Shown: positions 8,740 through 18,550, numbered from the stretch's first letter. The stretch: DNA of 45,504 nucleotides from Desulfobacterales bacterium (GCA_028704555.1 JAQWFD010000032.1:1-45504); one strand, 5' to 3'. Translations and numbers: made by a program. The notes: generated by a model from the sequence alone, not told the origin.

Positions 8740-8776
8740 GCCGCTGCGGCAGTCGCATACGGAGGGCCGCAACGGC
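8740..8776 (-). terminator. GC-rich hairpin downstream of mlaD
   Basis: GCCGCTGCGGC (8740-8750) pairs with GCCGCAACGGC (8766-8776) over 11 bp with one G-U wobble and a 15-base loop. It follows the mlaD stop on the minus strand and precedes the kinase gene. A second AT-rich stem (CCAATTAAA 8779-8787 with TTTAATTGG 8794-8802) overlaps the mlaD stop codon. No U-tract is visible, so it may be a terminator or a 3'-end stabiliser. Confidence 0.4.
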
Positions 8777-8794
8777 TTCCAATTAAACGGATCT

Positions 8795-10291
8795 TTAATT
8801 GGTTGGCAATGGAACGCTGAGCAGCAGCGTTTTTATATCTTCATCGGAAAAATCAATTCCGGCTCCGATAAAAAGGGATTCGTCCCCCTCGTCACTGATA
8901 AAATCATCAAAGCCCGCTGTCAGATAAATATGTTGAAACGGCGTAAAATCAGCCTTGAATTTTAAATGGGCATTTTTTTCGGAATCAAAATCAAAGGCCT
9001 CAAAAGAGAAGGTCAGCCGGTCGTTGAACAGATAATAATCAATGCCGACCCCTCCCGTAGATTCAAACAAACCGCCTCTGAAGGCAATATCGTAATAGCG
9101 CTTGGCAATCTGAGCTGAAAATTTCAGTTCATCCTTATCCGTTTCCTCGATATGTTCGCTGAACGGCGTACCGTTCCGGGTTCCCGTAATATCCGTGATA
9201 TCCGTATCGCCTCTGGGATCATCTACCACCTGAAGCAGGTAATACTTATCCTCTCTGGGCTGGATGCGAAGTGAGAGATAGGACTTTGCATCCTGGCTGT
9301 CAAACAGGTATTCGCCCCTGTAGCTGAGAAATGTTTTGAAGCGTTTTTCTTTGGACATGAAATCGTTCAAGCCCGATAAGGTCGCGTTCAAATTGTCAAC
9401 CGTCTCCTCATCGTTGACCAGCTTGCCAAGCGTGCCTTCTCCCTGGTTGATTTTTTCGGTGATATGGTTCAGAGAAACAAGAGCGGTATTCAAGTTGTCA
9501 ACGGTTTCATTTTTATGAATCAGTTTGCCGATACTTCCCTGACCGGTATTTATGGTTGAGGTGATCTGGTTTAAGTCGGCTATAAGGGTCTGGATGTTTT
9601 CAGAGGCCTGGCGGATATTTGCCACAATCGTGTGGACGTCGTCGGTATTCTCATCGCTGATGTCTTTTAATTTGCCTGAAAAATCAGAAAAATTGCGAAC
9701 CGTTTTTGTGATGTCCGCCTGGTTTTTCCGGACCGTATCGTTGAGCGTAATCACCAGTTCTTTCAGGTTGTCCATAATTACACGAATGGAAGCTTCGCCT
9801 TCATCGCCCCCGACCACGTGGGTAAATGCCGTGGTGATCAGTTTGATATCATCAGCGACTTCCCCGAGGGTATTGATCAGCGTATCCATATCGGTAGCCG
9901 CCTTTGTCCGGACAATTTTTTCACCTGCCTGAACCGGAGGCGCTGAAGCGGAGCCGGGAATCAGCTCAACGTATTTGTCGCCCAGAATGCCTTTAGTCCG
10001 GATGGCGGCTGTCACATCCCGGGTCAGTTTGACATCCTGACGAATCGTCAGGGTGACAAGGGCTTTGTTTCCGTCAAGGGAGATTTTACTGACCCTGCCG
10101 ATTTCCACTCCCGCTATTTCAACCGACACATCTTCCTTGAGACCCGATGCGGAGATAAATTGTACCTGAATGTCATAGCCGGCGTTTTGTTGAAAAGCCA
10201 GTTGGCCGATTTTCATGGACATATATCCAAGAATGAGGATGCCTATGAGAACAAAAACACCGACTTTTGCTTCTATGCTGAATTTGGCCAT
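8795..10291 (-). CDS. mlaD: MlaD-like MCE-domain lipid transport protein with long C-terminal extension
   Basis: Protein of 498 residues, much longer than MlaD of enterobacteria (about 180). A single N-terminal transmembrane helix (about 9-29) is followed by an MCE domain (about 38-118), then a long helical region with two imperfect repeats sharing 'G(S/T)(I/L)GKL' and 'ETVDNLN'. The last ~170 residues alternate hydrophobic and aromatic strands ('YYLFNDRLTFSFEAFDF', 'AHLKFKADF', 'HIYLTAGFDDF'), suggesting a beta-rich, perhaps outer-membrane beta-barrel, domain. It is downstream of mlaE and mlaF and should form the substrate-binding part of an inner-membrane ABC transporter for phospholipids. 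The barrel is my inference. Confidence 0.85.
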   Translation of the reverse strand: MAKFSIEAKVGVFVLIGILILGYMSMKIGQLAFQQNAGYDIQVQFISASGLKEDVSVEIAGVEIGRVSKISLDGNKALVTLTIRQDVKLTRDVTAAIRTKGILGDKYVELIPGSASAPPVQAGEKIVRTKAATDMDTLINTLGEVADDIKLITTAFTHVVGGDEGEASIRVIMDNLKELVITLNDTVRKNQADITKTVRNFSDFSGKLKDISDENTDDVHTIVANIRQASENIQTLIADLNQITSTINTGQGSIGKLIHKNETVDNLNTALVSLNHITEKINQGEGTLGKLVNDEETVDNLNATLSGLNDFMSKEKRFKTFLSYRGEYLFDSQDAKSYLSLRIQPREDKYYLLQVVDDPRGDTDITDITGTRNGTPFSEHIEETDKDELKFSAQIAKRYYDIAFRGGLFESTGGVGIDYYLFNDRLTFSFEAFDFDSEKNAHLKFKADFTPFQHIYLTAGFDDFISDEGDESLFIGAGIDFSDEDIKTLLLSVPLPTN

Positions 10292-10406
10292 ATTGTCCGA
10301 ACCATTATAAAATAAGTGTAAAAGGCACCTTACTTAATGCCTTTTCGATAGTGTAATAAAAAGATAATGACGTTTCTTGACTCAAATTAAACGGGAACCT
10401 GGCAGC

Positions 10407-11147
10407 TCATTGTTGTGCTTTATTTTTCCATGAACCGATAAATTCCTGTACTACGGGATGGTTCGATCGGCGTATTTCATCCGGGGTGCCGGATTCAATA
10501 ATTTTCCCATGATACAACATTGCGATTTTATGAGCAATCCTGAATGTAGATTCAATGTCATGGCTGATCACGACACAGGTCGCTTTCGTATTTCGCTGGG
10601 CTTCTACAATCAGATTGTTGATCGCATTGCACATCAGCGGATCCAGCCCGGTGGTAGGCTCATCAAACAGGATGATTTTAGGATCCAGTGCAATGGCCCT
10701 TGCCAGGCCAACACGTTTGCGCATGCCCCCTGAAAGTTCGGAAGGCATTTTATGGGATATATTTTTCAATCCGACCAGGGCCAGTTTGGATTCTACAATT
10801 TCCATGATTTTTTTTTCAGTTAACCGTGTATGCTCTTTAAGGGGAAAGGCAATATTCTCTCCCACCGTCATTGAATCAAATAATGCGGCATCCTGAAACA
10901 GCATGCCGAATTGTTTGCGTATGTTGTTGAGCTGCTTTTCGCTGGCGGCTCCGATGTCTGTGCCATCAACGAGTATCTGACCGGTATCAGGGCGAATCAA
11001 TCCGATGATGTGCTTGAGCAATACACTTTTTCCCCCCCCGCTTTGACCGATGATAACGGTGATTTTTTCCGCCTCTATGGTCAGATCAAGATCGTCCAGT
11101 ACCTTTTGGCCTTTGAAGGATTTGCTGATTTTGATTAGCTTGATCAT
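10407..11147 (-). CDS. mlaF: ABC transporter ATPase MlaF
   Basis: ATPase of 246 residues with Walker A GQSGGGKS (34-41), signature 'LSGGM' followed by 'RKRVGLARA', Walker B 'IILFDEPTTGLDP' and an H-loop histidine in 'VVISHDIE'. It energises MlaE in phospholipid trafficking at the inner membrane. Its start overlaps the mlaE stop by four bases, so the two are translationally coupled. An eight-C tract (11032-11039, G on the coding strand) encodes part of the Walker A loop. The gap to mlaD is 115 bp with no visible gene; a separate mlaC or mlaB is absent here. Confidence 0.93.
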   Translation of the reverse strand: MIKLIKISKSFKGQKVLDDLDLTIEAEKITVIIGQSGGGKSVLLKHIIGLIRPDTGQILVDGTDIGAASEKQLNNIRKQFGMLFQDAALFDSMTVGENIAFPLKEHTRLTEKKIMEIVESKLALVGLKNISHKMPSELSGGMRKRVGLARAIALDPKIILFDEPTTGLDPLMCNAINNLIVEAQRNTKATCVVISHDIESTFRIAHKIAMLYHGKIIESGTPDEIRRSNHPVVQEFIGSWKNKAQQ

Positions 11148-11917
11148 CTGAACATGACCGCTGTAAGAAAATAATCGCTGATTAAAATAGCAACCGAAGC
11201 GTATACGACGGATTCAGTGGTGGATTTGCCCACACCTTCTGCCCCGCCTTTTGTATAAAATCCTTTGTAACACCCTACCAGAGACAGAATCAATCCAAAA
11301 ACAGCCGATTTGATCAGTCCATTGAGGATGTCCTCCATTTCTACGAGTTCATAGATTCTGGACATGAATATTCCGGAGTTGATTTTGAGTAAACTTATCC
11401 CTACAAAATATGCACCGGCAATCCCGATAAAATCACAGATGATGGTAAGTACCGGAAGCATGAGGGTGCCTGCGAGTATTCGGGGTAGAACCAGATACTG
11501 CACCGGATTGACCGACATGGTATACAAGGCATCGATTTGTTCAGTGACCCGCATGGTGCCAAGTTCGGCAGCCATGGCTGATCCGGCGCGGCCTGTTACC
11601 ATCAGTGCGGTAAACACAGGGCCGAGTTCTCGGGTCATGGCCAGCGCGACCGTAACTCCCACAAGGCCCTCTCCGCCAAACATCCTGAATCCGTAATAGG
11701 ATTGAAGCGCGAATACCATCCCTGAAAACGCGCCGGTGATCATGACGATGGACAATGAGTTTACGCCCACAAATTCCATTTGTTTTATAATGACCCGAAG
11801 GCGCAGTGGCGGACGCAGCAACCAACCAATGGCAGAAAATAACAGTAGAACAATTCTTCCGAATTCTTCACATATGGCAATAATCGGTTTTCCGGCAAGT
11901 TCCAGGAAGCGTATCAT
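11144..11917 (-). CDS. mlaE: ABC transporter permease MlaE
   Basis: Integral membrane permease of 257 residues, the standard MlaE length, with about five to six hydrophobic segments and the conserved 'MTRELGPVFTALMVTGRAGS' loop that couples to the ATPase. It forms the dimeric membrane core of the Mla/MCE phospholipid transporter. First gene of the mlaE-mlaF-mlaD operon; its promoter should lie in the AT-rich region upstream of 11917. Confidence 0.93.
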   Translation of the reverse strand: MIRFLELAGKPIIAICEEFGRIVLLLFSAIGWLLRPPLRLRVIIKQMEFVGVNSLSIVMITGAFSGMVFALQSYYGFRMFGGEGLVGVTVALAMTRELGPVFTALMVTGRAGSAMAAELGTMRVTEQIDALYTMSVNPVQYLVLPRILAGTLMLPVLTIICDFIGIAGAYFVGISLLKINSGIFMSRIYELVEMEDILNGLIKSAVFGLILSLVGCYKGFYTKGGAEGVGKSTTESVVYASVAILISDYFLTAVMFR

Positions 11918-12806
11918 AACGGTCTATAATCTTTGAGGTTATGTGTGTTTACGGCAGACAAAATTCCGTGATATTTAAATCCGGAACCTCCATGAATAAG
12001 GTTGATTACAGAAGGTGAAGAAATAAACGGTTTCCGGCGGACACAGCCGGATTATTGACTGGATGACAGCTTGCAGATGTTGAGATAACATCATGCAACA
12101 CCCGTTGGTTTAAAAGTCTTTGGACTATATATTGACTAAAAAAACCGCTCATGAAGGTTTGATTATAATTAAAAGGGTGATGGAACTATTTTATGGCCGT
12201 TTATTTTCTTTATGCTATAAGAAAACTAAGTTATAAAGTCAAGGTAAAGCTGATGTTCCTCCAATGGCGGGGTGACGTCTGTACAAAAAATTCAGGCTTT
12301 TAAATGTGATACGGCTTCTGTGTGTGGATATCGATTGGGAATGGAAACAGAAAACCGAGTGATAAGATATAAGGAAAGTGCGGCATTATCGGGAAGGTTG
12401 TTCACAGATTTCCAGCGGTTGAAACTTTAATAAATAATCAAGTTTGATTTGGTGAGATATCATAATTTTCTTGACTTGATTTGTGGACAAGGTAATTATA
12501 AATTTTTTTCAAAATAAATTAATTACGCTGAAGTGTAGGAATGCGCCGGGATGAAATGTCGAACATACGAGAGGGGCGCTGTGTACAGATGAAGCTCCGG
12601 CGTTTGTTTCGCTTGTTTGCCTGCTTAATGGAAAATATTCTGCCTCAGAAAATATGGAAGCGGTATTTTCTGCCTGTCTCAAAGATGTCAGATCGTTTCA
12701 GTGGCCGGGGCTTCGTGACGGCTCATGGTCAGGGGATTTTATCAGATACGATTGAATAAACCGGTAGTAAAGGAATTGTCCCGAATACAGTCAGAGATGG
12801 TGTCCT
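11918..12806. other. Long AT-rich intergenic region between mlaE and pilM
   Basis: Nearly 890 bp between divergent operons. It contains a short CCGGC/GCCGG hairpin (12034-12050) and several AT-rich promoter-like tracts, including a TATAAT at 12164-12169 without a good -35. A 72-codon open frame (12541-12759, +) has no recognisable similarity, and its TAGGA motif lies too close to the ATG. I consider it probably part of the pil leader rather than a gene. No c-di-GMP riboswitch (GEMM) consensus was recognised. Confidence 0.5.
12471..12499 (+). promoter_or_regulatory. Candidate sigma-70 promoter of the pil operon
   Basis: TTGACT (12471-12476) is followed after 17 bases by AATTAT (12494-12499). 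Alternative -10 readings TAATTA or TATAAA lie within the same tract. Transcription would start near 12506, leaving a leader of about 300 nt before pilM. The -35 is good, the -10 only fair. Confidence 0.4.
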
Positions 12807-13862
12807 ATGATATTAAAAGAAAAAAACACACTGGTTGGGCTTGATATCGGTTCCAGAACAATTAAGGCTGGAGAGATAGCGGCTACCCATAAAGGGGTGA
12901 GCCTGAAACGATTCGGAATGATCGATATCGCTCCGGGCATGATTGAAGAGGGAGCTGTCAAGGACTGTCAGGGGGCCTCTCAGGCTATCCGGAAACTGTT
13001 TAAGGACAATCACTTTAAAAATAAGAATGTGGCAATTTCGATCGGCGGGACTTCCGTTATTGTGAAAAAGATTGTCATGTCCGCCATGAGCGAAGACCAG
13101 GTACAGGAAACCATTCAGTTTGAAGCCGAACAATACATTCCGTTTGATATAGCCGAGGTAAATCTGGATTTTGAAATCATTGGTCCCAATGAGCATAATT
13201 CCAACCAGATGGATGTCCTTCTGGTTGCCGCCAAGCAGGAAATAATTGACGGGTTTGTCAATCTGGTTCAAATGGCTGATCTTATTCCCTGCGTCGTTGA
13301 TGTGGATGCATTTGCCCTCCAGAATATATTTGAATTCAATTATGATGTGACAGAGGAAAACATCGCACTGATCGACATCGGGTTCAGCAAGACATCGTTA
13401 AATATATTAAAAGGCAATACATCGGTATTCATGAGAGATGTATCGCTTGGGTGTGGTCAGATTGATCAGCAGATCGTTTCGTTGATTGATTGCTCGGTTG
13501 AAACCGCGGATAAAATTAAACTCGGTCAGGAATCGGACAAGATATCCGGAGAGCAGTTGACGGAGATTGTGGGATTCATTGTATCGGATTGGTGTCTGGA
13601 AATCAGGAGAGCGTTGGACTTTTTTTATTCAACCTATCCGGAGGATCAAATTCACAGGATCATACTCAGTGGGGGGGGCGGGCATATCAAGGAATTCCGT
13701 CACCTTCTGGCAATTGAAACATCGGCGGAAGTTGAAACCATCAATCCCTTTCAACAACTTGCTGTTGACAGCGGCGAGTATGAATCATCCTATCTCCAGC
13801 AAATTGCACCCCAGGCGGCTATATGCTTAGGGCTGGCTTTGAGAAAAGTAAATGACAAATGA
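12807..13862 (+). CDS. pilM: Type IV pilus assembly ATPase-like protein PilM
   Basis: Actin-like cytoplasmic protein of 351 residues. The phosphate-1 loop 'VGLDIGSRTIKAGE' lies near the N terminus, and the second 'IALIDIGFSKTSLN' and adenosine 'IILSGGGGHIKEF' motifs follow, typical of the FtsA/PilM fold. PilM binds the cytoplasmic tail of PilN and links the pilus alignment complex to the motor. First gene of pilMNOPQ, overlapping pilN by four bases (ATGA). An eight-G homopolymer (13671-13678) encodes the SGGGG loop and is a potential slippage site. Confidence 0.93.
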   Translation: MILKEKNTLVGLDIGSRTIKAGEIAATHKGVSLKRFGMIDIAPGMIEEGAVKDCQGASQAIRKLFKDNHFKNKNVAISIGGTSVIVKKIVMSAMSEDQVQETIQFEAEQYIPFDIAEVNLDFEIIGPNEHNSNQMDVLLVAAKQEIIDGFVNLVQMADLIPCVVDVDAFALQNIFEFNYDVTEENIALIDIGFSKTSLNILKGNTSVFMRDVSLGCGQIDQQIVSLIDCSVETADKIKLGQESDKISGEQLTEIVGFIVSDWCLEIRRALDFFYSTYPEDQIHRIILSGGGGHIKEFRHLLAIETSAEVETINPFQQLAVDSGEYESSYLQQIAPQAAICLGLALRKVNDK

Positions 13863-14401
13863 TACGAATTAATCTGCTGCCATATCGAACCGCTCGAAAG
13901 AAAGAAAATGTCAGACGTCAGGTGTCCATTTTTTTTCTGATGTTAATTCTGGTTTCCATCGTTTGTGTCTATGCCCATACATATTTGAATGGCAAATTGT
14001 CCGAGTTGACAATAAAGGTTGAAGATACCAAAAAACAAATCGCTCAATATGAGCAAAAAGTCAAAGAGATCAACAAGATAAAAAAAGAACTCGACGTATT
14101 GTCAAAAAAAATGGAGATTATCAGCCAGCTGGATTCCAGCCGTAAAGTGCCGGTGAAACTCCTCGATGCCATGACCCGGCTCATTGTCCAGAAAAGGATG
14201 TGGTTTGAGAGCCTGAGTGCAACAGACAATGAAGTTTCCATTGCCGGGATTGCGCTGGATAATAAAACAGTTGCCGACTTCATGACCCGGCTGGAAAATT
14301 CAACCCTGTTTCCCTGCGTCAATTTAAGGACCCTGAAACAGACGACTATCAATAATATGAAACTGAAACACTTCGATATTTCATGCAAAATGAAGGGCTG
14401 A
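13859..14401 (+). CDS. pilN: Type IV pilus inner-membrane assembly protein PilN
   Basis: Protein of 180 residues that begins with the conserved PilM-binding motif MIRINLLPYR. One transmembrane helix at about 23-42, a coiled coil (about 48-90, rich in K and E) and a periplasmic ferredoxin-like domain follow. PilN dimerises with PilO in the alignment subcomplex between the motor and the secretin. It overlaps pilM by four bases. Confidence 0.93.
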   Translation: MIRINLLPYRTARKKENVRRQVSIFFLMLILVSIVCVYAHTYLNGKLSELTIKVEDTKKQIAQYEQKVKEINKIKKELDVLSKKMEIISQLDSSRKVPVKLLDAMTRLIVQKRMWFESLSATDNEVSIAGIALDNKTVADFMTRLENSTLFPCVNLRTLKQTTINNMKLKHFDISCKMKG

Positions 14402-14428
14402 GTCTGAACGTTAAAAGGGCGGTATCCT

Positions 14429-15058
14429 ATGAACAGCGTGAATATCTCATCAACCGTTGATCCCGTATTTGAGAAAATCGGAAATCTTTCCAGAGCTCAG
14501 AGAATTCTGATATGCGTCAGTGTGTTCGTGCTGCTGATAGGTGCTTTTGCCTATTTTTCCTACCTGCCGAAGATAAGCCAGATTAAGGATATGACCGAGC
14601 AATATGAGCAGCTGGGAGCAAAGTTGTCTTCCTCCAGAATCCAGGCCGCACAACTTGAGCGTTATCGGGAAAAAAGGGAGAAAGCTGAAGACGAGTTTAA
14701 AATAGTGCTGAAAAAACTTCCGGAGAAGAAAGATATTCCCTCATTGCTTGCAAGCATTTCCCAGTCCGGAAAGGAGTCCGGGCTGGATTTTATATTGTTC
14801 CAGCCGGAAGCCGAACAGAGCAGGGAGTTTTATGCCGAAATTCCTGTTTCCATTCAGGTGGAAGGAAATTATCACAATGTGGCACAGTTTTTCGATAACG
14901 TGTCGATATTGTCCCGAATCGTCAATATTAAGGATATCAGGATGGTTTTTTCCCCAAAAGAGGGAAAGCTCCTTACGTCCTGTAAAGCGGTAACCTATCG
15001 ATTTATCTCTGATCCGGTTAAGGATGAGAAACAACCTTCGAATCAAAAGAATAAATAG
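14429..15058 (+). CDS. pilO: Type IV pilus inner-membrane assembly protein PilO
   Basis: Protein of 209 residues with a short cytoplasmic segment, one transmembrane helix (about 28-48), a coiled coil (50-95) and a periplasmic domain containing 'IPVSIQVEGNYHNVAQFFD', the typical PilO core. It pairs with PilN and contacts PilP. The start 27 bases after pilN is preceded by a GGGCGG-type ribosome site. The C terminus is basic and polar. Confidence 0.92.
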   Translation: MNSVNISSTVDPVFEKIGNLSRAQRILICVSVFVLLIGAFAYFSYLPKISQIKDMTEQYEQLGAKLSSSRIQAAQLERYREKREKAEDEFKIVLKKLPEKKDIPSLLASISQSGKESGLDFILFQPEAEQSREFYAEIPVSIQVEGNYHNVAQFFDNVSILSRIVNIKDIRMVFSPKEGKLLTSCKAVTYRFISDPVKDEKQPSNQKNK

Positions 15059-15064
15059 ACTGTT

Positions 15065-15742
15065 ATGCAAAATTTTGCGGTTATTCTGCTAAGAATCGTT
15101 TGTCTGTTGTGTGTGTTGATCCTTACCTGTGGGGGATGCCGGAAAACCGAGGAAACGGTCCGGACACCGATGGTGGTGGTGAAAAAGATATCGATTCCGA
15201 CTTCTCCTCCACCAGCGGCCAGGGCGGCAGAACCGTTGGCCCCTGAAGTGAAGCAGGCTGCGCCTCAACCGGCCCCGGCCACAGGGGACGAATCCGGTGT
15301 GCCGTCGGGTCAATCAGCGACACCGGCAGAATCCGCCTCAAATTCGGCTGAAATACAGCCACCGGTGTACGTCTATGATCCTGAAGGAAAGGTGAATCCT
15401 TTTATGCCCCTGATCGGAGGGATTGGCTCCGATAGTGAAGAAATAAAAAACGGTGAGAGAAAAAAGAGAATTCCTCTGACGCCGCTTGAAAAAATTGACC
15501 TGAGCCAGTTGAAACTGGCAGGCATCATCCGGGCAAAAGGCGCTAATAAAGCCTTGGTTGAAGAATCTTCCGGTAAAGGATACATCATTGTCGAAGGTAC
15601 ATTTATCGGGATTCATTCCGGCAAGGTGACCGATATCTTAAAGGATCGGGTCATTGTTGAAGAGGAATTTGAAGATATTCCGGGTAAAGTGGTTGTCAGA
15701 AAACGAGAAATGAAGCTTCAGAAACCTCCTGGAGAAGAGTAA
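15065..15742 (+). CDS. pilP: Type IV pilus assembly lipoprotein PilP
   Basis: Protein of 225 residues with a signal sequence ending 'LILTCGGC', a non-standard but plausible lipobox with cysteine near 25. A proline/alanine-rich periplasmic linker (about 50-95) is followed by the beta-sandwich PilP domain ('GKVNPFMPLIG', 'LKLAGIIRAKG', 'VEGTFIGIHSGKV'). PilP connects PilN/PilO with the periplasmic domains of the PilQ secretin. It is six bases after pilO and one base before pilQ, so it is clearly within the operon. Confidence 0.92.
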   Translation: MQNFAVILLRIVCLLCVLILTCGGCRKTEETVRTPMVVVKKISIPTSPPPAARAAEPLAPEVKQAAPQPAPATGDESGVPSGQSATPAESASNSAEIQPPVYVYDPEGKVNPFMPLIGGIGSDSEEIKNGERKKRIPLTPLEKIDLSQLKLAGIIRAKGANKALVEESSGKGYIIVEGTFIGIHSGKVTDILKDRVIVEEEFEDIPGKVVVRKREMKLQKPPGEE

Positions 15743-15743
15743 C

Positions 15744-18461
15744 ATGAGCTATAAAAATGATCGAGTGGCAGGAATCGGAATTTTGCTTGTCGGCCTTCTG
15801 GCATGGAGCACTATGTTTACAGGCTGCATCGCTCCGCAGCATGTAAAAACCGGCGAGCGACTGATTGACCCGTCGTCATCCTCCAAAGTTATCAAGGGTA
15901 TCTGTTCGGTGCTGAATCCGGATTCAATCGATATTTTGATTCAGGGAAACAAACTGCTTACGTATACCTCAATCAAACAACCCTTTCCCCGGGCGGTTGT
16001 TCTGTATTTTCCGGACACCGTGATAGACGGAATCGATATTTCAGAACTTCCGGAAAATGATATTATTTCAGGCATTCATGCAACCAAATTGGGGGAAAAT
16101 GACAATACGTCACGAATTGAAATCGTATTGAAAAAAGACGCCGTATATGATGTGTCACGGGACGGCACAACGCTTGACCTCTCCTTTGCCAGATCCGCAC
16201 AGCGCCAGATGGCCGGAGAGACAGAAAAAAAACCGGGCATTGCCCTTAATCCTGCCGAAGGCGTTACCGTTTCAAATCAAAATAAACCGCTTTCTGATGA
16301 TAATCAGCTGCAGACCATAACCGTTGAGCGTCTGAACAGCGGTCTTAAAATTATGCTCAATGCCCGGAAGCCCGTTTTAGATTATAAATCTTTTACAATC
16401 AAAAGCGGCGAAGGAAAGCCCGCCCGAATCGTGTTTGATATATCCCGGCTTCAAAGCCCGTTTTCCGGAGAGCAGACCGTCGATGTCGACACACGATGGG
16501 TAAGACGAATCCGGCATTATGGCGATTCAGGCAATTTCAGACTGGTACTGGATACCTATGATCCATATCTGGGCGCTGCGGCCGTCCATCCGGTCGATGC
16601 CGGCCTTGAGATCTTTATTGGTACGGAAACAACGGTTTCAGATGCCGCTGCGGAAAAAATTGACTCCGGTCCGCTGAACGGGCTGGTTACAAGCCTCGAA
16701 GCCCGTCGGGAAAAAAATCAGACGCAAGCGCCAGTATGGATCAATCGCATAGATTTTTCCGCCGGTGATGAGGGGAAATCGACCCTTGTTATCGGAAGCA
16801 CCCGTCCTGTTAATTATGAGATCAATAAAGTTTCGGACAAATTGCTTCAACTCAAATTGTATAATTCCAATCTTGCCGATTACCGTCAGCGTGCACTGAT
16901 CACCACCCGGTTTGAAAGCGCGGTCGATCGAATTATCCCTATCCAGACGCCGGAGATGAAGAATGTTTCCATGGTGTCCATCGAGTTGAGAGAAGCGGTC
17001 CCTTATCATGTTGAGCAAACCGCCAGCCTTCTGAATGTCCATTTTGACGCATCCTCCATCCCTCCCAAGCCGTTTGAAGATGCCGGCCTGCCGGCATGGA
17101 AGCAGGTCGTCGCCCGGGTTGCCGATGACAGGCCGTTGCCGCCCCTGACAGAATCTGAACCGTCGGTCAACGCCGTTTCGAAAGGGAAAAAATACACCGG
17201 TGAAAAGATCGCTCTGGATTTTTATGATACCGATATCAAGAATGTATTCCGCATATTGATGGAGGTCAGCGGTAAGAATTTTGCGATTGATAAAGAGGTG
17301 TCAGGCAAGGTCACCTTGAGCCTGGACAAACCGGTTCCATGGGATCAGGTGATGGATTTGATCCTCAGGATGAATCAGCTGAATAGCGTCATGGAAGGCG
17401 ATATTATCCGGATCGCCACCATTGCAACCCTTAAAAAAGAAGAAGATGCCAGAAGAGCCCGGCTTGCATCCGAGCAGAAAACAAAGGAACAGGTAAAAGC
17501 GGTGGAGCCTCTGGTAACAGAATATATTTCCGTCAATTATTCCACTGCCAATGATTTGATAAAGCATCTTGAGACAATCATTTCCAAAGATCGGGGATCG
17601 ATCAGCGTTGATGAGCGCACCAATCAGATCGTCTTGACGGATGTGGCAGAAACGATCCGTAAAGCCAAAGAAATTGTCAATCATCTGGATATGGTTACCC
17701 CGCAGGTTATGATTGAAGCCCGGATCGTTGAGGCCAGTTCTGATATTGCAAAAGAAATCGGTACCTCATGGTCGGCAGATGGAGGAATCGAAAATACAGC
17801 GGATAACGCGGGCCTTGGTCCTCAAAGAGGCTTTGATACGCTGGGGGGAACTTACGGATGGAATCTGGCCATGAACCTTCCGCTTGTTGATGAAACAAAA
17901 GGGGGAAGCATTGGTGTGAATTTCAGCAGAATATTAGGTAGCCCACTTACAATCAGTGCTAAGCTCATGGCATTGGAAACAGAAAACGATATTAAGATAA
18001 TTTCTGCCCCACGAATTATAACATTAGATAATAAAATGGCTAAAATAACGCAGGGCCTTGAATATCCCTATCAGGTTAAAGATGAGGATGGATCGATTTC
18101 TGTCGAATACAAGGATATCAATCTGACTCTTGAGGTTACTCCCCATATCACACCCGACAATCGAATCAATATGATTTTAAAAATTGAGAAAAATGATGTC
18201 GCCGGCGTGCTTTCAACAGGGGAACCATTTATCAGTATTAAAGAAGCTGAAACGGAGCTCCTGGTTGAAGATGGAGACACGTTGGTCATTGGTGGAATCA
18301 TAAGATCTAAAACAGATGAAAGTAAAGACAGCGTGCCGGGACTATCCAAGGTGCCGGGATTCGGATGGTTGTTTAAATCCAATAGCGACAGTAATATCAA
18401 GGAAGAATTGTTGATTTTCATTACACCGCGGATAGTTAAGATGGAACAAAGGGCTTTGTAA
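15744..18461 (+). CDS. pilQ: Type IV pilus secretin PilQ
   Basis: Outer-membrane secretin of 905 residues. The signal region ends in a lipobox-like 'MFTGC'. Repeated AMIN-type beta domains occupy about residues 40-430, followed by the STN/N0 domain ('ISLDFYDTDIKNVFRILMEV'-like segment near 490), N1 domains and the secretin barrel with 'PQVMIEARIVEASSDIAKEI' and the terminal 'VPGLSKVPGFGWLFKS' and 'ELLIFITPRIV' motifs. It forms the gated pore for the pilus. The barrel's 5' boundary (about 17,930) shows slightly more AT-rich codon use than upstream. Confidence 0.94.
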   Translation: MSYKNDRVAGIGILLVGLLAWSTMFTGCIAPQHVKTGERLIDPSSSSKVIKGICSVLNPDSIDILIQGNKLLTYTSIKQPFPRAVVLYFPDTVIDGIDISELPENDIISGIHATKLGENDNTSRIEIVLKKDAVYDVSRDGTTLDLSFARSAQRQMAGETEKKPGIALNPAEGVTVSNQNKPLSDDNQLQTITVERLNSGLKIMLNARKPVLDYKSFTIKSGEGKPARIVFDISRLQSPFSGEQTVDVDTRWVRRIRHYGDSGNFRLVLDTYDPYLGAAAVHPVDAGLEIFIGTETTVSDAAAEKIDSGPLNGLVTSLEARREKNQTQAPVWINRIDFSAGDEGKSTLVIGSTRPVNYEINKVSDKLLQLKLYNSNLADYRQRALITTRFESAVDRIIPIQTPEMKNVSMVSIELREAVPYHVEQTASLLNVHFDASSIPPKPFEDAGLPAWKQVVARVADDRPLPPLTESEPSVNAVSKGKKYTGEKIALDFYDTDIKNVFRILMEVSGKNFAIDKEVSGKVTLSLDKPVPWDQVMDLILRMNQLNSVMEGDIIRIATIATLKKEEDARRARLASEQKTKEQVKAVEPLVTEYISVNYSTANDLIKHLETIISKDRGSISVDERTNQIVLTDVAETIRKAKEIVNHLDMVTPQVMIEARIVEASSDIAKEIGTSWSADGGIENTADNAGLGPQRGFDTLGGTYGWNLAMNLPLVDETKGGSIGVNFSRILGSPLTISAKLMALETENDIKIISAPRIITLDNKMAKITQGLEYPYQVKDEDGSISVEYKDINLTLEVTPHITPDNRINMILKIEKNDVAGVLSTGEPFISIKEAETELLVEDGDTLVIGGIIRSKTDESKDSVPGLSKVPGFGWLFKSNSDSNIKEELLIFITPRIVKMEQRAL

Positions 18462-18550
18462 GTTTTAAGATCACGCTGAGTGACATGTTGATGGCTTTGT
18501 AAAAAAAAGTTTAAAATAAGTAATGAAAGAAGAATTGAAAAGGAAATCTC

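Noticed and set aside
12541..12759. 72-codon frame before pilM as a gene
   Set aside because: The purine-rich motif lies directly against the ATG, no homology is recognised and composition is not clearly coding.
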